The translations under genes were made by a program, and so were the position numbers. The notes under the pieces are model-generated. The model worked only from the letters and a program-made list of their open reading frames with translations. It ran no database searches and was not told where the DNA came from. DNA of 64,000 nt from Alteromonas sp. IB21 (lineage in GTDB: Bacteria; Pseudomonadota; Gammaproteobacteria; Enterobacterales; Alteromonadaceae): contig NZ_JAEFCD010000008.1 in assembly GCF_016405965.1 (NCBI RefSeq), forward strand, positions 62,001-126,000, given 5' to 3'. Below are positions 54,803 through 64,000 of this stretch, piece after piece (positions within the stretch are counted from its first letter, which is position 1; the number at the start of each line of letters is the position of its first letter).

Positions 54803-56062
54803 GTGTCTAAAAAGCAATCCTTACTGGGCAACATTGGCGTACAAGTCGTCATTGCCATGATTATTGGTACCGCCGCTGGCGCCTTCATGGGTGAAAGCGC
54901 TGAAATGTTCGCACCACTGGGTGCCATTTTTATTAACCTGATAAAAATGCTGGTTATCCCGCTCGTGGCAGTGGCACTTATATCAGGAGCTGCGGGCCTT
55001 GGTAACAGCACCAACGCGGGAAAAGTTGGGTTATCTACCCTTGCCTATTTCGCGTTAACTTCAGCACTAGCCGTGGCGCTCGCACTAATAATGGGTGAAG
55101 TTTTTAAGCCAGGTGTGGGTATTGACGTTTCATCTGTACAAGGGATGTTCTCTGGTGAATATGCATCTAAGGGCGAACTACCTTCATTCTGGGCCACCCT
55201 CACGGGCATGATACCAACCAACGTCTTTGCATCTTTAACTAATGCCAACATTTTGCAAATTCTGGTGTTCTGCTTATTCTTCGGTCTTGCCCTTTCTAAG
55301 CAGCCCAAAAAGAACCGCGAGCCTATTTTGAATGGGATAAACACCATTGTCGATGCCATGGTATGGATGATTAACTGTGTGATGAAAATAGCGCCTATCG
55401 GCGTATTTGGTTTGATGGCCGAAGCGGTAGGTACCTTTGGCTTTTCGGCACTTATGGTGGTATTCAAACTATTCTTAGTGTTTACAGCAGCTATTTTCGT
55501 ATTTGGCTTTGTGGTTTATCCGCTGCTCGTTCAAATATTCACAAAGACATCCGCTAAGTCTTTTCTTGTGGCAATGAAGAAGCCCCAAGCGGTAGCGTTA
55601 TCAACCGCATCATCAATGGCCACACTACCAGTTACCATGAACACAGTAGAAAACGAACTGGGTGTAAGAAATGCCACGGCATCCTTTGTACTGCCGTTAG
55701 GCGCCACCATCAACATGAGCGGCAACGCTATTTATTATGGTTTGGTCGCCGTATTTTTCGCGCAGCTTTTCAATATAGAGTTATCTATGGGTGCGTATAT
55801 TGCCATTATCCTAACCTCCACGCTTGGAGCAGTTGGTCAAGCCGGCGTGCCAGGGCCGTCATTTTTGGTGGTTGCTGTGTTGCTTGCTGCTGGCATTCCT
55901 ATTGAAGGCTTACCGCTACTATTTGCTTTAGATAGGATTTTCGACATGATTAGAACTGCCCTCAATATTACAGGCGATGCAGCCTGCGCCGTGATCATTG
56001 ACACTATTGCCATTGATGCGGCTGCAATTGAAGACACAGACGTCAATGATATGCGAGATTGA
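54803..56062 (+). CDS. Dicarboxylate/amino acid:cation symporter (DAACS family)
   Basis: A 419-residue symporter with the family marks: hairpin loop SSMATLPVTMNTVE near residue 273, LPLGATINMSGNAIYYGL, and GVPGPSFLVVAVLLAAGIP with the C-terminal LDRIFDMIRTALNITGDA. It imports glutamate, aspartate or C4-dicarboxylates with Na+ or H+. It begins with GTG at 54803, nine bases after AGAGG. A perfect palindrome terminator follows. Confidence 0.92.
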   Translation: MSKKQSLLGNIGVQVVIAMIIGTAAGAFMGESAEMFAPLGAIFINLIKMLVIPLVAVALISGAAGLGNSTNAGKVGLSTLAYFALTSALAVALALIMGEVFKPGVGIDVSSVQGMFSGEYASKGELPSFWATLTGMIPTNVFASLTNANILQILVFCLFFGLALSKQPKKNREPILNGINTIVDAMVWMINCVMKIAPIGVFGLMAEAVGTFGFSALMVVFKLFLVFTAAIFVFGFVVYPLLVQIFTKTSAKSFLVAMKKPQAVALSTASSMATLPVTMNTVENELGVRNATASFVLPLGATINMSGNAIYYGLVAVFFAQLFNIELSMGAYIAIILTSTLGAVGQAGVPGPSFLVVAVLLAAGIPIEGLPLLFALDRIFDMIRTALNITGDAACAVIIDTIAIDAAAIEDTDVNDMRD

Positions 56063-56112
56063 TGAATGGCCAGTGAGCACTGGACGCGCTAGGTAAGATT
56101 TATTATTACTGT

Positions 56113-56140
56113 AAAAAAGGTGGCCATGGCCACCTTTTTT
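56113..56140. terminator. Perfect-palindrome bidirectional terminator
   Basis: A 28-base perfect palindrome: A6 then GGTGGCCATGGCCACC then T6. It lies between the symporter and the converging S9 peptidase gene and can act on both strands. The same GGTGGC/GCCACC core is used at 17081-17106. Confidence 0.9.
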
Positions 56141-56167
56141 AATGTTTCAGCGATAGATATCGCTAAA

Positions 56168-58585
56168 TTATTGCGCGTCTTTGGTGCCTTTGTTTTTCAC
56201 ATACTTTTCAAGCCACTGATCTTGTTCCCAAAGGGTATGGAACACACTTTCTTTTGCGCGATATCCATGGCTTTCTTTTGGCAACATAACTAATCGCGTC
56301 ACCGCACCTAAGCCTTTGAGCGCGTTAAAATAACGCTCACTTTGCATAGGGTATGTACCGGAGTTATTGTCCGCTTCACCATGAATAAGAAGAAGAGGCG
56401 TCTTCATTTTTTCAGCATGCATAAACGGTGACATAGAATAATACACCTCAGGAGCATCCCAGTAATGGCGCTCTTCCGACTGAAAGCCGAAGGGAGTAAG
56501 CGTACGATTGTAGGCGCCAGAACGGGCTATACCTGCCGCAAATAAATCTGAGTGAGACAACAGGTTTGCTACCATAAATGCGCCGTAGCTATGACCGCCA
56601 ACCGCAACCCGCTCTGGGTCAATCAGCCCTTTTTTGTTCAACGCATCAATTGCTGCTTTTGCATTGGCAACAAGCTGCGTTCTAAAGGTATCATTTGGCT
56701 CTTCATCACCTTCCCCTACAATAGGAAATGATGCATTGTCTAGAACAACGTAACCTTTTGTTACCCAATAAATTGGCGAACCATACCATGGGTAAATAAA
56801 ACGGTTAGGGTTTTGTGTGTTTTGGCCCGCGCTTGATTTGTCTTTAAATTCTTCAGGATAGGCCCACAGTATCATCGGGTAGCGTTTGCCTTCCTCATAA
56901 TCTGTTGGCAAATACAGCGTACCCGTTAAGTCTAAGCCATCATTACGCTGATAAGTAATCACTTCTTTCTTAACGTTTTGAATGCTTTCAAACGGGTTTG
57001 AAAAATGTGTTAGTTGAGTCAGCGCGTTGTCTTTTAAGCTTCGGAAATAGTAATTAGGGTAATCTTGTTTCGACTCGATCCTTACCAGCAAGCGATCGTT
57101 ATTTATGTTGAAATCGCGCAATTCTTCGAATTTGTCCGTGTACTCACTTAGATAAACCCGAGATGTTTCAAGCGTTTCTAAATTAAATTTATCCAAGAAC
57201 GGAAACTGTCCTTTAGGTGTAAACCCCTCTCCCAATAAAAACGCACTTTCTCCGTCTACAGCAAGAACATCTTTGAAGTATTCATTTTTGCGAGTAACAA
57301 AACTACCAGGATCACTGTAACTATCTTGATAGCTTCTGTTTGAGATAATCTGTGCGGCTTTACTTTGGTCGGGGCTAAACAAATACGTTTTAATATTGCG
57401 CGTATTCCACCAATAATCCATAGCTACGGCTGTGCTGTCGTCACTCCAAATAAAGCGATAAAACCTGTCTTCTGTTTTGAGGATTTGCTCGGCGTCACCA
57501 TCAAATGGAGCCTCTAACTGCATAAGCTTGTCTCGATGGGTGACCTCTGTTTCCGGATCTCCACCGTCTAGCGCTTCAGCATACACAATGGTATTGGGCT
57601 TATCGTTGCGCCACTGAATATCACGAGGCCCAGTGCGAACCGCCATGAAGCCTTGAGGTAAATCTTCAATAAGCGGAACGTCGACAAGTGCTTTAGCTAG
57701 CTTACCTTTTTCATCATAAAGGCTAATGCTGTGAGGAAAACGTCTGTAAGTCACTAAGTAGGAAAAAGGAGGCTTGTATTCCTCTACCATCACATAATCG
57801 CCGGCAGGAGAAACACTAACATCTCCATACATTCCGGATGTAAGCCAAAGCGAAGACTGACCATTAAGCGGAACCTTATAAATTTCAGAACGTGCTAATT
57901 GCTCGAAATTAAATTCGTCATTTTTGTTTTTGAGCAAATCTTGATACGTGCGGTTTTGTGCTTTTTTACCGTCGCTTACGGATATTGTTGGCCCGCTTGG
58001 AACGGCAATACTTGTGTCGATTAACGCTTTTCTATCTTTTGGCACTACTTTTACAAGAAGAGAAAGGCTATCGGCGTTCCAGTTCAGGGGTTCGCCCATA
58101 TTCGCATTAATGGGTTTATCAAAAAGCTTTCTCGCTGACGCCGCTTCGATATCAAGCACCCACAGCTCAACACCATTATTTGCAGTATGAGTAAACGCCA
58201 TAAACCGTTGATTTGGAGACCAAGTAAAATTAGTAAATCGCGGTAATTCAGGCATACCTTTGATAGCAAGGCTATCCTTGCTACCTACTCGTTGAACCTC
58301 TAGTTTATTGTAGTAAGTTACGCGGCTGCCAATATTAGTGGCTGGGTCAATTCTAAGTCCGGCCAGGCGGAGCTCCTCTTTAGATAAGTCTTCTATCGAC
58401 TTGTAGTTGTCACGAAATAACAGCACCATATTCTTTTGTGCATCGTCGACTAGCGTAGCCGGTGCTAGCGTAACATCTACCAGATCAAGAATTTCTTTAG
58501 ATGGCTTTTGATATTGCAGTGCATCCTGTGCAAATAGCTGAAAAGAGCATGCGGAAAATAGGACAAACATCCATTTTCTTAGCAT
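56168..58585 (-). CDS. S9 family (prolyl oligopeptidase-like) peptidase, exported
   Basis: An 805-residue serine peptidase. Signal peptide MLRKWMFVLFSACSFQLFAQ; a beta-propeller region with repeated WxPDG-like text (SLSLLVK, WSPNQRFMAFTH); and a C-terminal alpha/beta-hydrolase domain with nucleophile GHSYGAFMVA, the Asp loop HGEADNN and the catalytic His in ESHGYRAK. It should cut peptides after particular residues (Pro or Glu in relatives) in the periplasm or outside. AAGGAAA precedes the ATG at 58585. Confidence 0.9.
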   Translation of the reverse strand: MLRKWMFVLFSACSFQLFAQDALQYQKPSKEILDLVDVTLAPATLVDDAQKNMVLLFRDNYKSIEDLSKEELRLAGLRIDPATNIGSRVTYYNKLEVQRVGSKDSLAIKGMPELPRFTNFTWSPNQRFMAFTHTANNGVELWVLDIEAASARKLFDKPINANMGEPLNWNADSLSLLVKVVPKDRKALIDTSIAVPSGPTISVSDGKKAQNRTYQDLLKNKNDEFNFEQLARSEIYKVPLNGQSSLWLTSGMYGDVSVSPAGDYVMVEEYKPPFSYLVTYRRFPHSISLYDEKGKLAKALVDVPLIEDLPQGFMAVRTGPRDIQWRNDKPNTIVYAEALDGGDPETEVTHRDKLMQLEAPFDGDAEQILKTEDRFYRFIWSDDSTAVAMDYWWNTRNIKTYLFSPDQSKAAQIISNRSYQDSYSDPGSFVTRKNEYFKDVLAVDGESAFLLGEGFTPKGQFPFLDKFNLETLETSRVYLSEYTDKFEELRDFNINNDRLLVRIESKQDYPNYYFRSLKDNALTQLTHFSNPFESIQNVKKEVITYQRNDGLDLTGTLYLPTDYEEGKRYPMILWAYPEEFKDKSSAGQNTQNPNRFIYPWYGSPIYWVTKGYVVLDNASFPIVGEGDEEPNDTFRTQLVANAKAAIDALNKKGLIDPERVAVGGHSYGAFMVANLLSHSDLFAAGIARSGAYNRTLTPFGFQSEERHYWDAPEVYYSMSPFMHAEKMKTPLLLIHGEADNNSGTYPMQSERYFNALKGLGAVTRLVMLPKESHGYRAKESVFHTLWEQDQWLEKYVKNKGTKDAQ

Positions 58586-58618
58586 TCTATTTCCTTAATG
58601 TAGTTATTGAGAATATCT

Positions 58619-58640
58619 AAAAAAAAGAGGTATCGCCTCT
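58619..58640 (-). terminator. Terminator after ybjQ
   Basis: On the minus strand AGAGG...CCTCT (58626-58640) forms a stem followed by a run of T residues. It lies 95 bases past the ybjQ stop and just before the S9 peptidase start region. Confidence 0.65.
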
Positions 58641-58734
58641 GTAAACAAACAGCTGGCTTAATACCTCGCTTTGATATATTTGATAAGCGCATACTTTAAC
58701 GTTTACGAGCTTTGACGCTTACGAGCCTTGACTT

Positions 58735-59061
58735 TTAAAGAGGGCTTGTTTTAACCGCAGTACCGCTGATGCTTACCATAAGCATGCTGCCTTTATCACC
58801 AATAACTTGATAGTCTAAATCGATGCCAACTACCGCATTGGCGCCCATGCTTCTGGCTTCATGCTCTAGTTCTGTAAACGCTAACTTACGTGCAGTGGTT
58901 AGCTCTTCTTCATACGAACCTGAGCGGCCGCCAACGATATCGCGAATAGAGGCGAAAAGGTCTTTGAATACGTTTGCGCCCATTACGGCCTCGCCTACAA
59001 CAATACCGTAATAAGCTTCAATCTTGTGCCCTTCTAGCGTTGGGGTAGTTGAAACAATCAT
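58735..59061 (-). CDS. ybjQ: YbjQ family protein
   Basis: A 108-residue YbjQ/UPF0145 protein: [39 protein letters not shown] and [14 protein letters not shown]. The family is widespread with an uncertain role and is sometimes called a heavy-metal-binding domain protein. AGGAG precedes the ATG. Single gene with its own terminator. Confidence 0.92.
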   Translation of the reverse strand: MIVSTTPTLEGHKIEAYYGIVVGEAVMGANVFKDLFASIRDIVGGRSGSYEEELTTARKLAFTELEHEARSMGANAVVGIDLDYQVIGDKGSMLMVSISGTAVKTSPL

Positions 59062-59116
59062 GTGTAACTCCTTTTAATCTAAACTGTATTTTTTAGCTTT
59101 TAATGGCCTTTGCCGT

Positions 59117-59527
59117 TTAGCTGTTGTCTTTAAACCATTGCTGAATAGACGCTACAAGCGTCTGCGCTTTGCTGGTTTCATATGCCACAGTAGGCTGATT
59201 TCCCCATACGGGCTTTGGCCACGCACAATCGGTATCATATCGCGCCACATGGTGCACATGAAGTTGTCGCACCACATTTCCTAATGCAGCCACATTCAAC
59301 TTAAGTGGTGAAAACAGGGCCTGCAAGGCTTTAGACGCAAGGGCCGACTCTCGCAATAAAGTAATTTGTTCTTCTTCTGACAAGTCGATAATTTCCGCAA
59401 TATCACTTTTCATAGGCACTAAAATTAGCCACGGAAACTGACTGTCGTTCATTAACAGTACACGACAAAGCGAGAGATCACAGACAAAAAATGTATCATT
59501 GTGTAAACGGCTATCTAGTTTAAACAT
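59117..59527 (-). CDS. HIT domain protein
   Basis: A 136-residue HIT-family protein. The motif is QLHVHHVARYDTDCAWPKPVWG, so the catalytic HxHx box is HVHHVAR, and there is an N-terminal DDTFFVCDLSLCRVLLM-like region (DTFFVCDLSLCRVLLMNDS). HIT proteins hydrolyse nucleotidyl compounds. It overlaps the end of astE by 8 bases, so they are cotranscribed. The start at 59527 is chosen over 59554, which lies further inside astE. Confidence 0.82.
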   Translation of the reverse strand: MFKLDSRLHNDTFFVCDLSLCRVLLMNDSQFPWLILVPMKSDIAEIIDLSEEEQITLLRESALASKALQALFSPLKLNVAALGNVVRQLHVHHVARYDTDCAWPKPVWGNQPTVAYETSKAQTLVASIQQWFKDNS

Positions 59528-60551
59528 CAAGATTATCCAATGTAGTAGGTACAACGGTAAGCAAAGCGCGTTGACCTATCACTACCTTAGCGTTAGGAAA
59601 CACAATAGCTTCGCCATCTTGCTCAGCAATATATTGTTTACCCGGCTCAGAGGCTAATACCGTGCCCTTGGGATAGTCAGTGAAATTTGGCGTATCATCA
59701 TCAAAATGAAGTTCAAACTGCTCTTCATTGCGATTTATAACCTGGTTCACGCGATAGATATCAAGGTCGTTGATATCAACCGTGGGCGCATAATCATCTT
59801 GAGAAATAAGCTGCGTTATGGCGTTTTTCGCATCTTCAAACCGTCGCATATCGTTTTGCCCGAAAGGACGAACTTTACCAAGCTCGACGGTGAATGCGTG
59901 GGCATTGTATTGATGTGATGAAAAATAGCTAAAGGTGGTTGTGGCGCTCTCTGATAGCAAAATGGTTTTAACACCACATGCTGCTAAAAACGCTAGTTGC
60001 CCTTTACTGTGAAGCCTGTCATGTAAATAAGGGTAAACGGCAAATTTTTCGTTTTTAGACGCGCGAATGGCGGTGTGCAAATCGTAGTGATAACGAATGC
60101 CTTCGTCGGCTTCAAAGAAGGACGCTACAGCGTCTTCAAGCTGTTTAGCACGCACACGCTCTGCGTTGACCAGGCCCTCGCCTTTTGAATGGGCGCCGCT
60201 AAACAAACGGTTCATGTTTTCTTCAACAAAGCGCTCAGCAATATCCATCGCCGGTAAATTGCCGAATAGAAACAAAACGTCGTGAGACAGAGCAATTGCG
60301 CCTGTAAGAATACCTTTGACCAAATCATCACAAATTTCGATAGGCGCAGTTTCATTGCCATGCACACCGCACGATAAAACGATGCGCTTTTTTTGAAGGG
60401 CGGGAGACTTTACAGAAAAGCTAATAATACCCGGTGCGGTAATATCGACCCGCGTCCCGTTTGAAAGCATAAAATGGCTAGGTTTTTCGAATAATGCGGA
60501 GTCGCGGCGAGATAAGGCTAAAAAGTTGCCGCTGTCGATAAGTTCTTGCAT
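59520..60551 (-). CDS. astE: Succinylglutamate desuccinylase (AstE)
   Basis: A 343-residue zinc carboxypeptidase-like enzyme of the arginine succinyltransferase (AST) pathway. Zinc and catalytic motifs: SCGVHGNETAPIEIC, HYDLHTAIR and FTVELGKVRPFG. It releases glutamate and succinate from N2-succinylglutamate in the last AST step. The other ast genes are not in the window. It overlaps the HIT gene; the ATG at 60551 has a weak ribosome site. Confidence 0.93.
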   Translation of the reverse strand: MQELIDSGNFLALSRRDSALFEKPSHFMLSNGTRVDITAPGIISFSVKSPALQKKRIVLSCGVHGNETAPIEICDDLVKGILTGAIALSHDVLFLFGNLPAMDIAERFVEENMNRLFSGAHSKGEGLVNAERVRAKQLEDAVASFFEADEGIRYHYDLHTAIRASKNEKFAVYPYLHDRLHSKGQLAFLAACGVKTILLSESATTTFSYFSSHQYNAHAFTVELGKVRPFGQNDMRRFEDAKNAITQLISQDDYAPTVDINDLDIYRVNQVINRNEEQFELHFDDDTPNFTDYPKGTVLASEPGKQYIAEQDGEAIVFPNAKVVIGQRALLTVVPTTLDNLDV

Positions 60552-60708
60552 GATTTTCTGCTTAACTACTGTGTCTGATCTAAATTATTATCAGTGTACC
60601 GAGTGAGGCCTGTAAAATCACGTAGTCTCAATGTTTTATTGTTGCAACATGTAAGCGCAGGGTGACGCTTAAAGGTTGATGTAGTTCAGGGAGTTTGCAG
60701 GGGGCCAC

Positions 60709-62013
60709 CTACGCCTTCAGCCGAGTGGGCGAATTGCCGATGATAATTTCTTTCTGAGCCAGCGCAACGAAGTCATTAAACGGAACTGCCCGCGAAAACA
60801 AATATCCCTGGCCTTGTGATACATTGACTTCTCTCAATATGTGGAGCTGTTCTAGCGTTTCAATTCCCTCTGCGACAACACTGCACCCTTTCGCGTGACC
60901 GATAATTTTAGCCGCTTCGATAATGGCGCGATTGACTGGATCACCCTCTAATTCCATTACAAATGACTTGTCTATTTTAAGCGCGTCTAGGGCAAGATCC
61001 CTTATATAAGCGAGGTTAGAGTACCCTTTACCAAAGTCGTCAACTGAAATCGCTACACCTAAACTGCGTAACTCATCGAGTTGTTTTTTCACCATAAGCG
61101 AGTTTGATAAAGCGACATCTTCAGTCAACTCTAACTCTATCAGTGATAACGGCATGGAATACGTTTCACTCAACATGGTCAGCGTAGGTATTAGCTGATT
61201 GTCATACAGCTGGGTTGGCGAAATATTAACAGACAGCACGATAGGCATTTTTAGCCCGTTTAGCTGTACCAGAGCCCTGAAAGCTTGCTCCAATGTCCAG
61301 TAACCAAGCTCATTCATCATATTATACGATTCAGCCGCTTCAATAAGCGGGCCTGGAAATAACACACCATCTAACGGGTGATTCCAACGCAACAGACATT
61401 CGGCTCCTATTACGTTAAGCGTTATTAAATCTACTTTAGGCTGGTAGTAAAGCTCAAGTTCGTTTTGCGCTAACGCGCGCTTAAGGTCAGCCTTGAGCGC
61501 CAAGCTTCTTCCTGTATCGGTTTTGTCTGACTTAGTTAGCGCAAAATAATTTTCGTACTTGTTTTCTTTCGCTTGTTTCAAGGCGGTTTCAGCACGAGAA
61601 ACAAAGTGTGTTATGTCAAAATCACTGTGGCCGCTGCACACCACGCCAACGTTAAAGTCTGCCATAAAGGCCGTCCCGTCATAGTGCATGGGTGTTTTAA
61701 AATGTTCGACAAGACGTTCAAACATTTCACGCATAAATTTTTCGTTGCTCGTGTTTGGAAAAACGATACCAAATACATCGCCGCTGATCCTACCTACGAA
61801 AGCGGTTTGACCAAAAAGACACTGAATGCGGTTTGCTATCTCTAGTAGAAAGCGGTCGCCAACATGGATACCTAAGCTAGTGGTTACATCGGAAAAGCGC
61901 ACCACGTCCACCAGCATCAAAGAAATAGACGTGCTGTTAGATGCTTCTTTTGAAATGCTATCGATAAATGAGAATCGATTAGGAATGGTTGCCAGTGATG
62001 TATGTTGGCTCAT
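60709..62013 (-). CDS. GGDEF-EAL protein with degenerate GGDEF
   Basis: A 434-residue protein with a GGDEF-type domain (about 8-165) whose motif is SGDVF, so cyclase activity is unlikely, and an EAL domain (about 180-425) with ECLLRW, VDDFGKGYSNLAYI and VVAEGIETLEQL. The EAL metal and catalytic residues look intact, with Cys in the Ala position, so it is probably a c-di-GMP phosphodiesterase; the GGDEF half may bind GTP to regulate it. No membrane spans. The start at 62013 follows AAGGA eight bases upstream; a longer frame from 62055 is rejected. Confidence 0.9.
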   Translation of the reverse strand: MSQHTSLATIPNRFSFIDSISKEASNSTSISLMLVDVVRFSDVTTSLGIHVGDRFLLEIANRIQCLFGQTAFVGRISGDVFGIVFPNTSNEKFMREMFERLVEHFKTPMHYDGTAFMADFNVGVVCSGHSDFDITHFVSRAETALKQAKENKYENYFALTKSDKTDTGRSLALKADLKRALAQNELELYYQPKVDLITLNVIGAECLLRWNHPLDGVLFPGPLIEAAESYNMMNELGYWTLEQAFRALVQLNGLKMPIVLSVNISPTQLYDNQLIPTLTMLSETYSMPLSLIELELTEDVALSNSLMVKKQLDELRSLGVAISVDDFGKGYSNLAYIRDLALDALKIDKSFVMELEGDPVNRAIIEAAKIIGHAKGCSVVAEGIETLEQLHILREVNVSQGQGYLFSRAVPFNDFVALAQKEIIIGNSPTRLKA

Positions 62014-62160
62014 GATGTTTTCCTTGAGCTTTACGCTTCTAGGTAATAAAAACAACTACTTATATAAAAGCACGGTCGAGCAATAGGCGCAACGACGGTA
62101 ACGTATTGATTTGAATACTTGTATATAGCATCAAATAACAATAACGTAAAAATTGAGTAA

Positions 62161-62423
62161 TACCAATCCGCATAGATAATTGTCCACTCAGAAGGCGCTG
62201 GCAAGTTTCCTAGCAAAGCGTGGGAATGCAGGAATGGCTGTTCCCTTTCAAATTCCCAGAATGAAGCTAGGAAGCTTGCCAGACCTTCCCGAAGGGCGAG
62301 TTTAAAATGTCCGTACTCTTTGTTGTGTCACCTTGATGTAGAACCACTATACCTGCGGTAACACGCCGCGAGTACGAACATTTTAACTCTCGCTGAGTGG
62401 GTAATTATCTATGCGGACTGGTA
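62161..62423. mobile_element. MITE-like inverted-repeat element
   Basis: The ends are 31-base imperfect inverted repeats with 28 of 31 matches: left end TACCAATCCGCATAGATAAT (start at 62161), right end ATTATCTATGCGGACTGGTA (end at 62423). Inside are two further hairpins: CTGGCAAGTTTCCTAGC (62198-62214) with GCTAGGAAGCTTGCCAG (62266-62282), and GAGTTTAAAATGTCCGTACTC (62298-62318) with its near complement at 62370-62389. TAA is present on both outer flanks and could be a 3-base target duplication. There is no transposase gene, so it looks non-autonomous. Confidence 0.7.
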
Positions 62424-62475
62424 TAAAGGCCTGTTTTAATTTTACGCTTATCTTTGTTGTCAGCATTTCACAAAC

Positions 62476-62511
62476 AAAAAACCCGGCTAGTTTAGCACTG
62501 CCGGGTTTTTT
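62476..62511 (-). terminator. Terminator after glgP
   Basis: CCCGGC (62482-62487) and GCCGGG (62100-offset 62500-62505) pair over a 12-base loop, with six A residues before and six T after on the plus strand. It lies 17 bases beyond the glgP stop and gives a T-run on the minus strand. Confidence 0.85.
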
Positions 62512-62527
62512 ATTTAACGCATTGCGA

Positions 62528-64000
62528 TTAGCCTTCAATCTTACACGGCGAAAGCTTCCAAACGCGCTCTACATAGTCACGAATTGAGCGATCTGAGGTA
62601 AATTTACCCATCTTAGCCGTATTGATGATGGCCATTTCAGCCCAGCGCTCTTTGTCGCGATACGCAGCATCAACTGCAATTTGTGCATCAGAATAAGCGC
62701 GGAAATCTGCCAGCACCATGTACGGGTCGCCATGATCCAGTAAGCTTTGCTTGATAGAGACTAAGGCACCTGGTTTACCCGGCGTGAAGTAATCGGTTTC
62801 TAGCCAATCAAGCACGGCTTTAATCTCTGGATCTTTGTAGTAGTAATCGTGAGGGTTGTAGCCCTTAGCTTTAAGCTCGTTTACTTCTTCAACAGTCAAT
62901 CCAAAAATAAAGATGTTGTCGTCGCCTACTTCTTCGGCAATTTCAACGTTTGCGCCATCTAGTGTACCGATAGTCACCGCACCATTTAGTGCTAGCTTCA
63001 TGTTACCAGTACCCGATGCTTCTTTACCTGCTGTACTGATTTGCTCAGATACGTCTGCCGCTGGGATCATTTTCTCTGCAAGAGAAACGCGATAGTTTGG
63101 TAAAAACGCAATCTTAATCTTGTTATTAACACGCGGGTCATTGTTAATTTTGTCTGCTACTTTGTTAATAGCATAAATGATGTCCTTAGCTAGTTTATAG
63201 CCAGGTGCTGCCTTCGCACCAAAGACAAACACTCGAGGGTGCATATCGTAATCAGGTTTTTCAAGAATTCGACGGTACAGTGCCATAATGTGCAACAAGG
63301 CTAAATGCTGACGCTTGTATTCGTGAAGACGCTTAATCTGCACGTCAAATATGGCGTTTACGTCTACTTCTAAATCCAACGTCTTACGAATTTCGTCGGC
63401 CAATAGTTCCTTATTTTCTAGCTTCACTTTCATGAATTGCTTTTGGAACGTTTTGTTGCTCGCGAATTTAGCTAAACCTTGAAGTTTGTCTAAGTCACGT
63501 GGCCAATCATCACCAATTTTCTTATCAATTAGCTTAGAAAGCCCAGGGTTACACGCTTTCAACCAGCGACGGGGCGTAATACCATTGGTTACGTTAGTAA
63601 GTTTACCCGGATATAGCTCATCGAATTCTGGGAACAATGACGACTTAACAAGACGAGAGTGCATTTCTGCAACGCCGTTTACCGCAAACGAGCCGATAAC
63701 CGATAGATGACCCATGCGCACCATCTTTTCGTTGCCTTCTTCAATTATAGAAAGCTTCTCTTTCATGGCGTTGTCACCAGGCCATTTCTTATCAACCTCA
63801 GCCATAAAGCGATGGTTAATTTCGTAAATGATCTCTAGGTGGCGAGGAAGGATCTTCTCTATCATTCGAGCAGGCCACTTCTCTAGCGCCTCTGGTAGCA
63901 AGGTATGGTTGGTATACGCAAAGACCTTGGTACATATACCCCATGCTTCATCCCAACCAAGCTCTGCCCGGTCAACAAGAATACGCATAAGCTCTGGCAC
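62528..64000 (-). CDS. glgP: Glycogen phosphorylase, C-terminal part
   Basis: The minus-strand frame is open to the window edge, so the N-terminal part is cut off and 490 codons (including the stop end) are visible. They match glycogen/alpha-glucan phosphorylase: [36 protein letters not shown] and the PLP-lysine block [20 protein letters not shown]. It releases glucose-1-phosphate from glycogen. The stop at 62528 is followed by a terminator. Confidence 0.96.
   Translation of the reverse strand: MPELMRILVDRAELGWDEAWGICTKVFAYTNHTLLPEALEKWPARMIEKILPRHLEIIYEINHRFMAEVDKKWPGDNAMKEKLSIIEEGNEKMVRMGHLSVIGSFAVNGVAEMHSRLVKSSLFPEFDELYPGKLTNVTNGITPRRWLKACNPGLSKLIDKKIGDDWPRDLDKLQGLAKFASNKTFQKQFMKVKLENKELLADEIRKTLDLEVDVNAIFDVQIKRLHEYKRQHLALLHIMALYRRILEKPDYDMHPRVFVFGAKAAPGYKLAKDIIYAINKVADKINNDPRVNNKIKIAFLPNYRVSLAEKMIPAADVSEQISTAGKEASGTGNMKLALNGAVTIGTLDGANVEIAEEVGDDNIFIFGLTVEEVNELKAKGYNPHDYYYKDPEIKAVLDWLETDYFTPGKPGALVSIKQSLLDHGDPYMVLADFRAYSDAQIAVDAAYRDKERWAEMAIINTAKMGKFTSDRSIRDYVERVWKLSPCKIEG

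Larger units (their letters stand above)
62014..62527. other. Intergenic region with a MITE-like element
   Basis: A 514-base region between the GGDEF-EAL gene and glgP. It contains a 263-base inverted-repeat element (62161-62423) and the glgP terminator (62476-62511). The flanks are AT-rich. Confidence 0.6.

Overview
The window looks like chromosomal DNA of a marine gammaproteobacterium of the Alteromonas/Alteromonadaceae type. This is inferred from gene content, TonB-dependent uptake, many c-di-GMP proteins and about 45-50% GC, not from a database search. No prophage, plasmid, CRISPR array or insertion-sequence transposase was seen. Both ends cut through genes: an oxamate-amidohydrolase-like gene on the left and glycogen phosphorylase on the right.

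Positions 1-27734 are dominated by purine catabolism. A first operon (1-4442) holds the end of an HpxW-like oxamate amidohydrolase, a TSUP transporter, ureidoglycine-glyoxylate aminotransferase, allantoate amidohydrolase and a small cupin. Next come an NCS2 purine permease, a TonB-dependent receptor with an EF-hand-like loop and a secreted purine nucleoside permease (NUP) family protein. After a signalling island (hybrid kinase, REC-GGDEF protein, Hpt protein) come adenine deaminase, an AzgA-type permease, PuuE allantoinase, a RutR-like TetR regulator, and a seven-gene operon xdhA-xdhB-xdhC-uraD-uraH-guaD-puuD. Together these give a route adenine/guanine -> hypoxanthine/xanthine -> urate -> 5-hydroxyisourate -> OHCU -> allantoin -> allantoate -> ureidoglycine -> oxalurate/oxamate. 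Four 16-bp palindromes resembling the E. coli RutR box (TTGACCA-NN-TGGTCAA) precede the two permeases, the receptor and xdhA, so one local regulator probably controls the set.

Positions 27771-45193 hold a PAS-GGDEF cyclase, an HxlR regulator divergent from a Tat-exported IorAB-like molybdenum oxidase, a PagL-like lipid A deacylase, a KefF/KefC-like pair, an RND efflux pair, a degenerate LapD-like c-di-GMP receptor, a PAS-GGDEF-EAL protein and tRNA-Val(GAC).

Positions 45352-64000 are mostly housekeeping: a patatin-like protein, a MarR regulator divergent from tyrosine catabolism genes (hmgA, hpd), a VOC protein, a DnaA-box-rich intergenic region, an ACT-domain protein overlapping an EIIA-Glc-like protein without its phosphorylatable histidines, yffB-dapE-M15 peptidase-DUF2897, a dicarboxylate symporter, an S9 peptidase, ybjQ, a HIT protein with astE, a GGDEF-EAL protein, a 263-bp MITE-like inverted-repeat element and glgP.

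The observations most worth following up are the RutR-box purine regulon, the unassigned cupin and TSUP genes in the oxamate branch, the EIIA-like protein lacking histidines, the in-frame tandem duplication of the adenine deaminase 3' end, the DnaA-box cluster and the MITE-like element.
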